From NCBI GenBank assembly GCA_010093515.1, contig MU001692.1, forward strand, positions 333,884-397,883: 64,000 nt of DNA, read 5' to 3'. A program made the translations under genes and the position numbers. The DNA comes from Lineolata rhizophorae (taxonomy: Eukaryota > Ascomycota > Dothideomycetes > Lineolatales > Lineolataceae). Shown here piece by piece: positions 55,932 through 64,000 of this stretch (position 1 is the first letter of the stretch; every line of letters starts with the position of its first letter). The notes beneath the pieces were generated by a model. That model worked only from the letters and a program-made list of their open reading frames with translations, made no database searches and was not told the DNA's origin.

Positions 55932-56794
55932 GCTTCTATCTCGTGGTAAGCAAAGAGAAAAGGATATTGTGGGAGCGACGGCAGTGGAGAGAAGGCTCGG
56001 TTACTGAGGTAACTATTTCATGTATCTTCTCAGAGAGAGGTAGAGGCGGGTGGTGAACCCCGAGCATTGTTTGACGAGAGGTGGAACAGGTGGCCCTCTC
56101 TAGGTGCCCCTTTTCAGGTTTTCCTTTCACCATGTTTCCTTCTTCACGGTCTCCCTTGAAAGAATGGTCCGTCTCAGTGGTATGGTTTGGAGCAAGCAGG
56201 GTCATCGGCGGCTCTCAACACAGCATGGCGTTCACATGGATACCTCTTCCTCACATTCAAGTTAGTTTCGGTTGTGTCCGGGATGGCGGCGGCAGGCATT
56301 TGGGGCTAAGTCACTTAAGGAGATAAGTGGCCGGGTGCAGAAAGGGTTACCGGCATCGAGTGGCACTCTAAAAGTGAAGCAGAAGTTAGAAAAGTACCCA
56401 GGGAATATGACGTTTCCTCTATGGCTGACTGGTGGAGTTTGAATGTTAGTGAACGTGAGTTCTTGTCTCGTAGTAGCGAATTTGTATTTATTAGAGTTCC
56501 CGTTACTGCCTCGTCTTCCTAGTGCTGGAATGAAGTCGGCTGGCAAGTCACTAAGTTGCGCTACTCATGGGTGGGGCCACGGCCGTCTGCGCCACATCCC
56601 ACAGCTGAAGCAGGGATCTTCCGCGTGTGGCGGGCAGCGTCATCCTTCCGGCGGCAGCCTTGCGATCGGATATTCATTTGCAACCTCCGCCATCTATTTG
56701 ACTACTCTCCTTCCTAACCCACCTATTACTCCCTCTTTTCCTTCGCCCTGCGTATTGCCCCCCTACCAGTACCCTCTAACCTGAACCTCCAGTC
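55932..56794. other. Intergenic, DnaJ promoter
   Basis: About 860 bp between eIF4E and the DnaJ gene, in the same direction. A CT-rich leader (56690-56780) precedes the DnaJ ATG. No gene is seen. Confidence 0.45.
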
Positions 56795-58560
56795 ATGGTG
56801 GTCGATACGACGTACTATGACGCGCTTCAGGTCCCGCCGACTGCTTCTGAGCTCGACATCAAGAAGGCCTACCGTAAGCTTGCCATAAAGCTGCACCCGG
56901 GTACGTGCGACATCTTCACACTTCGTGGCTCATACAACCACATGTGGCTGATTGCGCTTTTCTCATAGACAAGAATCCGGACGATGAGACGGCGCACCAA
57001 AAATTTCAGGCGGTACGACCAAGATAGCTCCGATGTCCACTTTCTTTGCCCATGTTGATATGGAACTACTTTAGATCGGCGAAGCCTACCAAGTGCTCTC
57101 AGACACGGAACTGCGGAAACAGTATGACAAGCACGGCAAAGAGGGCGCAGTGCCGAGCCATGGATTCGGTGAGGAACCCAACGACAACATTGATACGCGA
57201 TTTCGGATATCAGTGGCTAACGCGTGCTGTAGAGGACCCGTCTGAATTCTTCTCCATGATATTTGGCGGCGAGGCTTTCGTTGATTGGTATGCGCCTCCG
57301 ATGTTGTGGCGTCTTACGAACAGTTCCCTAACCACGCGCAAACAGGATCGGGGAGATATCGTTAATGAAGGACCTTACAAAGACTATGGATATCACTATG
57401 AAGGAAATGGAGGAGGAAGAGAACGCCGAGCCCGGTACAACGAGCGCGACCGATACCAAGACCTCCGAAACACCACCAGCACAGGAAGCCCCAGCTGGCG
57501 AAACTTCCGGCCCGTCCGATACCAAGTCTGCATCTCCGCCTCCCGAATCGGGATCCACGTCCGGAACCAGCACCCCACGGCCTCGCGGTATCCCGATTCG
57601 TCCGGCTATTATGGACAAGTCTGAGGAAGAGGCGCGCCTGGGGATGGCGGGTGTGACGGAGGGTGAGAAAGAGCTGCGGGCTAAGGAGAAGAAGAAGGGC
57701 GGTTTGACTAAGGAGCAGCGCGACGAGCTGGCAGCGTACGAGATGGAACGCAAGAAGGTGCGAGACGAGCGTGTCGATACATTGGCTAAGAAGCTAGTCG
57801 ACCGTATCAGCATCTGGACCGAGACGGACAAGGGGAACGATGTAACCGCCGCATTCAAATCGAAAACACAGCTCGAGATCGAGAACCTGAAGATGGAGTC
57901 TTTTGGTATCGAAATTTTGCACGCTATCGGTGCTACCTATCTCCAGAAGGCATCCGCATTCCTCAAGAGCCAAAAGTTCCTAGGCGTCCAAGGCTTCTTC
58001 GCCCGGCTGAAGGACAAGGGCACCCTCGTCAAGGAGACGTGGTCGACCATCTCAACGGCCATTGATGCCCAAATGACTATGGAGGAGATGGTCAAGATGG
58101 AGGAAAAGGGTGGCGAGGACTGGACTGATGAACGCAAGGCCGAGTACGAGAAGAAGGTTACAGGCAAGATCCTGGCTGCCGCGTGGCGTGGATCGAAGTT
58201 CGAGATCCAGAGCGTGCTCAGGGACGTATGCGACAAGGTTCTTAACGACAAGGCTATAAAGCTAGAAAAGCGGATGGAGCGAGCACAGGCTTTGATGATT
58301 ATTGGTGAGATGTTCTCCAAGGTACGCATGATACTCTCTGAACCTGAATTCACGCGGTCTTTGGTGGTTCCCTGCTTGTAGAAATTTTTGCTAACGTGAA
58401 CCCCCAGGCTGCCCGTGATCCAGATGAGGAAGGCGACTTCATGGCCTTCGAGCAGCTTATGGCTGAAGCAGCCGCAAAGAAGGAGAAGGCCGATTCCAAA
58501 AAGTCGAAGAAGGCGCAAAAGGAAACATCTTCACCGCACGATGTCCATAAGTCGGAGTAG
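56795..58560 (+). CDS. DnaJ-X (Caj1/Djp1-type) J-domain protein
   Basis: Six exons (56795-56900, 56969-57012, 57075-57168, 57233-57287, 57346-58321, 58408-58560) close to 475 residues. The J domain spans residues 5-70 ([23 protein letters not shown] at 34-36, then [19 protein letters not shown]). Intron 1 splits the HPD motif itself. The segment [21 protein letters not shown] links to a charged, Thr/Pro-rich region and then the DnaJ-X domain (about 230-410: [32 protein letters not shown] and [10 protein letters not shown]). The tail is Lys/Ser-rich. These J proteins stimulate Hsp70; yeast relatives are Caj1 (plasma membrane) and Djp1 (cytosol, peroxisome and mitochondrial import). Which of the two this resembles more I cannot tell. 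Confidence 0.93.
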
Positions 58561-59336
58561 GCATATGGTTCATAGGTCCATAGGTTCACTTCTCAAAGTC
58601 ATGAGTCTCTGGTTTGCCTGCACATTGTTCCTTCTTGTTATCCATGGACCTTTGTGCGTCTGGCACCCCTTCCAATGCTTCTCATGGGCCTGGATTGTAC
58701 TTGTAATGAGATTTCAGTACTATCGGCGGGTTTGACAGTTCACATGTTCTGTTTTTCTTCTATCATTAGAGGCTAGCCGCCTTGGGCTGTCTTCGGACAC
58801 CCCCGTTATTGGCCCGATACCGCTGATTCTGGCTCCTTGTCTGTTTTGGATAATTGTCTCTAGAGGCTTGACGGTTTTGCATCCTTTGAATTATGTCAAC
58901 CCCGTTGTAGATTTGTGATTCCTCCCAATTCCTCTCGAGAATGGACTGTTAAAGGAAGCTGTGCTATGTACCGCTAACGTCATGGGATAACGGGCCACGT
59001 TCCGCCTCGGGTCACCGCAATGCCAAGCCCGTCCTGCATAGACTCCCACAAGTCCACTAGCTATTCGTTCTGGAGCGCATCGCATTCCAGGACTTACTGT
59101 TTCACATCTCCTAAATCCGCCGTTTGAGGTAATGTGGCGGACGTAGGATGGCGCTTACCGGCGTTAGCTGTAATTTGGGCAACCTCGTCATGTCGCTGCT
59201 GTTTTAGGAGGTATTTATAATAGCTTTGAAGTCTACTGATCTCCAGGCACCAACGCCCATGTCTGCAACTTCCCTTCCGACTTCCGTGAACATATAAACT
59301 CAGATCCCAATTACACATCTGCAACAGCTTCCGACA
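58561..59336. other. Intergenic interval
   Basis: About 775 bp between DnaJ and the SDR gene. Ordinary composition, and I see nothing in it beyond the probable SDR promoter and a GGAGGTATTTATAATAG TATA-like stretch near 59205. Confidence 0.45.
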
Positions 59337-60062
59337 ATGGCAACGTACGCTGTTACTGGCGCCAACCGAGGCATCGGCCTCGAATATGTCCGCCAGCTCT
59401 CTTCAAATACCTCCAACACCGTACTCGCTACGGTCCGTAGCCTGTCTTCCAGCGACCAGACGGCACTAGGCGACGTCGCGTATTCCAATTCCAACGTGCA
59501 CGTCCTCGAATGCGACGTCTCGTCCGTGTCTTCGATCGTAGGACTCGCCACTAGCGTGCCCACCATCCTGGGAGAGAACCGCATCAACTACGTCCTCAAC
59601 AACGCAGCAATTCTGCAGGCGCCAGAGCAAACCAGTCTAAGTCTAACAGCGGATGCGCTACTCGCGCACGTGATGACCAACGTCCTGGGGCCCGCCAAAG
59701 TGACGGAGACGCTGCTACCGTTCCTAGCGCCGGGTGCCATTGTCGTCAACATCACCAGCAGCATGGGCAGCTGCGCCATGTTGTCGGACGGGTCTATCAA
59801 CGCCAATATCACGCCCTACAGCATCTCCAAAACGGCGCTAAACATGCTGACGGTGCATCAGGCGAAGCATCTGAAGGCGGCCAGGAAGGATGTTGTCATG
59901 GTGTGTGTGGATCTAGGTCATATCAAGACGGACATGGGAGGGCCGGCGGCAGCCATCGAGGTGCAGGAGAGTGCAAGCAATGTTTTGTCGACTATAAGAG
60001 GGCTCAAGAACGAGGATTCGGGAAAGTTCTTGTTGTACAATGGCAAGGAGTTGCCGTGGTAA
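59337..60062 (+). CDS. Short-chain dehydrogenase/reductase
   Basis: Single exon, 241 residues, the classical SDR size. The Rossmann nucleotide loop TGANRGIG is at residues 7-14, followed by ATVRS at the end of strand 2 (suggesting NADP preference), CDVSS, the NNAA motif near 88, VVNITSSMGS with the catalytic Ser near 142, and Y161-SISK165 with the catalytic Tyr and Lys. The C-terminus ends FLLYNGKELPW, common in fungal SDRs related to carbonyl reductase/sniffer types. No signal peptide. The substrate cannot be read from the sequence. It is convergent with the amidase gene, 369 bp apart, and no biosynthetic partner is present. Confidence 0.92.
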   Translation: MATYAVTGANRGIGLEYVRQLSSNTSNTVLATVRSLSSSDQTALGDVAYSNSNVHVLECDVSSVSSIVGLATSVPTILGENRINYVLNNAAILQAPEQTSLSLTADALLAHVMTNVLGPAKVTETLLPFLAPGAIVVNITSSMGSCAMLSDGSINANITPYSISKTALNMLTVHQAKHLKAARKDVVMVCVDLGHIKTDMGGPAAAIEVQESASNVLSTIRGLKNEDSGKFLLYNGKELPW

Positions 60063-60431
60063 AGAAACGGGCTCATAAAGCATTGCTATCGAATTTCGTC
60101 GCTATAGTTTACTGGGAATCTCGTAATGCAATTGCTAAGAGATACGAAGTACTGATTACTGTATGAGCAAGCTCTGGTAATTCTGGACATGTAGACACAC
60201 TTTATTGGATTACTGAGGTGGCATGGCACTCGTGGCACAAGGCCTAGACGATAAGCAAAGCTCATAAGTACCAAGGGCATCATCTTTTTATGAAAAGAAA
60301 TAATATGTTCAAGTCCTAAAGGAGCGTATGAATTATTTTCATGTCCATTATCTAAAGTATATACATAACGTTTCGTGGAAATCGTAATTACAAACAACAT
60401 GTTGGGGCCTCTTCCGTTGAGCTTCGCCCGC
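60063..60431. other. 3' ends of SDR and amidase
   Basis: 369 bp between two convergent stop codons. AT-leaning, with AATAATATG/AATTATTTTC-type stretches that could carry polyadenylation signals for both genes. Confidence 0.45.
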
Positions 60432-62461
60432 CTAGTGCCCGCACGCGCAAGCCAGCTCGACAGTGGGCTCGATGTACGGTTGTACATCATCCCGATGGAA
60501 TGTTAACTGCTCGTATGCGTACGCAAGGCCGATCAATGTCTCCTCACTAAAGCGGCGACCTAGGAAGGATATGCCGAATCTTGAAAGGACAGCAATAATT
60601 AGCCATACATTGAGTATCCTGACAACTGAAGCATGCTAGGGAGCAGCTAGTCTACTTACGGCACGTTCGGCCCTGTCGCGACTAGGTTCCCGCGCGAGTT
60701 CATCGTGACGTTAGCATCCGGGGGGTAGAACCCTAGAGGAACATTGATGCCGGGCGCGCCAACGACGGCTGGGTTCCCCGGCGAGAAACTCGTGGGCAAG
60801 ATGATGGCATCAAGGCTGTTGCGCTCGAGGGCGCCCAGGACGCCTCCCTCGCCTCCGAGGAACTGATTGGCCTGATACGCCTCCCAGAATCGCGGATCCG
60901 TATTGCCGAAGCCCGCCTCGAGCGCGCCGTCCCACACGGCCGTGTTACGGTCCGGGTAGTCCTCGAGAGGTTCGGCCTGGGTCCACGCGCGGAGCTCCTC
61001 GAGATTGGTTATATCGTTCGGGTTCACGGTTAGCTCGGCGAGATACTCAGCAATGTTGGTGATGAAGTCGGCTTGCAGGACGATGGTCGTGTTGGATGAG
61101 TTGGTGTATTGGTCCCAGGCGGTGTAGTTCGCGTCAAGGACAATTTCGGCGCCTGCGTCACGGAACACGTCCAAGTCGGCGTAGAAGGCGTCGACTTCGG
61201 TCATCATAGCGGTGAAGCCGGACGTGTAATACTCGATGACGTTGGTGGGGACACCTATGCGGGCGCCATTGAGAGCGTCTGGGTCGCATGCAGCGACGTA
61301 GTCAGGAATAACGCCGTCATTAGGGATCGCGGACGTGTAGTTGTCGTGCTCGTCATAGCCGGCAAGCACCTGGAGGACATATGCCGCGTCCTTGACTGTG
61401 CGAGCCATAGGCCCGACCGTATCTTGATGCTCGCTGATTGGAATTACGAGATATCTGGATGTCAGGCCAACAGTAGGCTTAATGCCAACTACGTCATTGC
61501 GATTTGACGGTGACAAGATCGATCCGGACGTCTAGGTTTATAAGCCATACCATTTCTATTGTTCGTGGGGAAGCGAACAAACATACCTCAGTCCCAAGTG
61601 CAGCCAGCGCAAGGCCAAGAGATGCAGCTACTCCGCTACCACTCGAACTGCCACTAGGATCTTGATCTTCGTGATATGCAGCATATACCTGGCCACCGTA
61701 CGCAGACCATCCATTACTGCTATTGCTAGACCGGTAGTTGGCCCACTGGCTTAGATTGGCCTTTCCGAGAATGATGGCACCGGCTTCTCTAAGTTTGTTT
61801 GCCAAAGTAGAGTCCTCGGGGACTTCTGACCCTACAAGGCTCCAAGACCCCGCTGCACTTGTCAATTAGCGATTGCAAAGGAGACAGTGGTGGATACCAC
61901 TTGCCAGTATTATTCATGGCATCGTTGGTTGCGATGTTGTTCTTGATTAAGATCGGGATCCCATGGAGCGCACTACCAGTAGCGTATTAGTTCACTGTAT
62001 GCCGCACTCGATAACCGTTTGACTAACCCGCGAGCCGCGCCGGCAGCCCGCTCCTCGTCGAGCGCTTCCGCGATAGATAGAGCATCCGGATTGAGTTCGG
62101 TCACGACATTCAGCGTGTCATTGACTTCAAGAATGCGCTCAATGTAGGCCTAAGTCCATCAGCACCAAACTTTCGGCCTAAAGCAAGTGAAGACAACTCA
62201 CGTTGACCAAGTCGACGCTGGTAAACTTGCCACTCTCAAGGCCAGCTGTAAGCTCGTCAATGGTGATGTTGATGAGGCTCGGGAAACATTCGCGATCTAT
62301 TTTCTATTAGTGAGTTCCGAACACTCTAGCATTGAATCAGGAAACAAACCTAGCTCGAGTGGTTTCGCAGAGCGCGGCTCTGCTACAAAGCAAGAGACAA
62401 GGGCGGAAGAGCACAAGCTCACCAGTGCAACACGAGACCACCAGCTCAAGAGGCCAGCCAT
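60432..62461 (-). CDS. Secreted amidase-signature family hydrolase
   Basis: Seven exons (62461-62350, 62296-62202, 62149-62028, 61972-61905, 61852-61587, 61531-60660, 60579-60432) close exactly to 560 residues. The N-terminus MAGLLSWWSRVALVSLCSSA with a following hydrophobic run is a signal peptide. The amidase-signature core has the catalytic Lys in HGIPILIKNNIATNDAMNN, GSWSLVGSEVPEDSTLA, the Gly/Ser loop DPSGSSSGSGVAASLGLALA with the cis-Ser, and GTETSGSI with the nucleophilic Ser, then VGIKPTVGLTSR and GPMARTVKDAA. NFT/NxT sites (for example NSSN, NYTS) suit a secreted glycoprotein. The fourth intron begins GC (GCAAGT) and ends AG. The family hydrolyses amides; the substrate here is unknown. 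Confidence 0.92.
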
Positions 62462-63743
62462 TGTCGTCACTACTCAACGGGAGAGTTGGGAGGCGGGACG
62501 TCAATTGGGGCACAACAGCTCGGTCGACGCAAGATTAATTATTAACGAGGAGGAAGTAATGGAGGAAGGAAAAGAAGGAGAAAGAGGTTAGGAATCTAAA
62601 TGGACGTTCCACCGATCAAGCTTTCTTTACCCTTGTTCACCCGTCCCACGGCAAATTGTACGATCAACAAATACCCCAGGCGGCACAGGGATTTTCGGTC
62701 AACCATCCAGGCACAAAACCGGCCTGCTGCATCATGACGCGGGCCGGCCCCCAATAGATCAAAGAGCGGCGGATAGGGCCCCTATGACAAACACGCGACG
62801 TTCTCAACCGGAAGTGACACGCGCAACCGGAGACGAAAGATAAGAGCGGCGGGCGGCAAGCTCGAAGATTTGCAAACCCGATCACTCAGCGGGGCCCGGC
62901 ATGCCGGGCATCGAGCTCTCAATGCGCGTTCCCCGCTTGTCGATAAAGCTAGGCGGCGTGGAAACTTGCACGGTAGGAGCCTACCTGCAGCTAGGCTACG
63001 CGGAGCTCCCGTCAAAGCGGCGCCCCAGTCGTCATGGACACGGTATGTACCTTTTTGGCCCGGCATGCTGCGCTAGCCAATCGATAACGAGCCCCGCGCG
63101 GCACATTTCCCGCGACGCGGCGCCACGGCCAAGCCCGGCATTGCATGAAATTGCCCGGAGCTCGAGGGTCTTGGCCGGTTCAATGCTTTGGCGAGCCGCA
63201 TGGGTCGAACGATCTGCGACCGTCCTCGCCTCGGCTGGTTCGGACAATGCGTGCGGGCTAGCATCGATTGGGAAAGTCGAATCAACGTTGGCGGGGATAT
63301 GGGGATGTGGTAGTTAAGATAAACTCACAAGCGGAGCAGGACACGACTCGCAAAAGTAATGGAGATAAAGGGCGCCATTGGGGGTCTGGTGCTCTCCTGT
63401 CCAATTGTATTAGTAATGTGCACTACGAACCTGCAAGAGGCCGCTTTATTGGCCGGTACTTTCTGGGTCGGTCTGAACGCGCAAGAGCCGTGGTTCTATC
63501 CACGGATTGATTCCCGGTAGCGGTAACACTGCGTTCCGTGGGTCACGCTGGCTCAGCTATCTGATTATCTCGTTCAGTCATTCGGTACCAACTCTACAGA
63601 GCTGAGTCGGCTCTCGTGGCAGCAACTCAAGGGCAAAGTGAATGCTAAGCTAGCTGACCGGGTTCCGAGTCACCCGGGGTTCCAACTCACTGACCCGAAA
63701 CCACCCATCCTCATGAAAAATCGTGTTTATTCTCTCAACGTAG
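62462..63743. other. Amidase promoter and transposon flank
   Basis: 1.28 kb. The first part is the amidase 5' region. 62700-63300 is GC-rich with chance frames on both strands. 63500-63720 holds imperfect repeats of GAGTC, GACCCGG and GGTTCC words next to the transposase end, possibly subterminal sequence of that element. No gene is supported. Confidence 0.45.
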
Positions 63744-64000
63744 TTACAATTGCCACTCTGTACACATAGACTGAAGTGTTTGAGCTGCTGTTTCAGCTGC
63801 TACTCTTTCTGCTGCCCGTTCCTCAGCGTCGGCATCCCGTTGTGCCTCAAGAAGTTGTGAGGCCTGTACAGCAACCATGATTGTATCTATATCTGCAAAT
63901 CGTTGATTTGGATTAACACGAACTTTCTTTCGTGGCTGTTGAGGCTTAAGAGCCTCAAGTTGACTATTTAATCTTTTATTTTGTGTTTCAAACTCTGCTG
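63744..64000 (-). mobile_element. pogo/Fot1-like transposase, C-terminal fragment cut by the window edge
   Basis: An uninterrupted minus-strand frame enters from beyond 64000 and stops at 63744 (85 codons seen). It shows the C-terminal pattern of fungal pogo/Fot1 DDE transposases: a coiled stretch NKRLNSQLEALKPQ, a basic PRKKVRVNPNQRFADID block, then a VQASQLLEAQRD and AEERAAERVAAE helix. No stop codons or obvious RIP change are visible, unlike the other transposon relics here. The catalytic part lies outside the window, so autonomy cannot be judged. Confidence 0.7.

Overview
The window is nuclear DNA of a filamentous ascomycete (Pezizomycotina, most likely a Sordariomycete). The evidence is short 50-100 bp introns with GTRNGT-type donors, ascomycete protein families throughout, GC-moderate to GC-rich gene space, frequent TACGTA and TACCTACCTAGG runs in the intergenic DNA, and AT-rich islands whose transposon relics carry stop codons of the kind made by RIP (repeat-induced point mutation). 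No tool was run. Family names come from recognised motifs, and gene models were built by hand so that exon phases close.

Layout. 0.2-6.0 kb: a GNAT acetyltransferase, a decayed gene with a LigD-type 3'-phosphoesterase domain, and an SMP-30/gluconolactonase-like gene. 6.0-14.6 kb: an unusually long stretch with no gene I can support. 14.6-16.3 kb: a bZIP transcription factor. 19.2-20.2 kb: a DUF1746 (Dsc4-like) membrane protein. 20.4-23.2 kb: an AT-rich transposon graveyard with a Tc1/mariner-derived element flanked by TA and three copies of a small inverted-repeat element.

23.2-42.9 kb is housekeeping gene space: JIP5, a 3-mercaptopyruvate sulfurtransferase divergent from APC11, a conserved unknown, MPU1, an EVE/THYN1 protein, ribosomal protein RPS2, a PPZ-type phosphatase, a cytosolic-type aldehyde dehydrogenase and the N-terminal methyltransferase NTM1/TAE1. 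43.3-48.2 kb is a small accessory island: a nucleotidyltransferase-like gene without a clear start, AT-rich repeats, and a frameshifted APH-family kinase with a Cys/His N-terminus. 50.8-62.5 kb returns to housekeeping and metabolism: NudC, mitochondrial aspartyl-tRNA synthetase, eIF4E, a DnaJ-X chaperone, an SDR and a secreted amidase. The right edge cuts into the C-terminus of a pogo/Fot1-like transposase.

The genes do not form a biosynthetic cluster. Functional themes are translation (RPS2, eIF4E, MSD1, JIP5), protein quality control and localisation (DnaJ, Dsc4-like, APC11, NudC), protein phosphorylation (PPZ) and dolichol-linked glycosylation (MPU1). The most unusual signals are an open frame of about 148 codons in phase after the PPZ stop codon, a stop-free 69-nt intron with a G-to-A donor mutation in the LigD-like gene, and the damaged nucleotidyltransferase/APH-kinase island.
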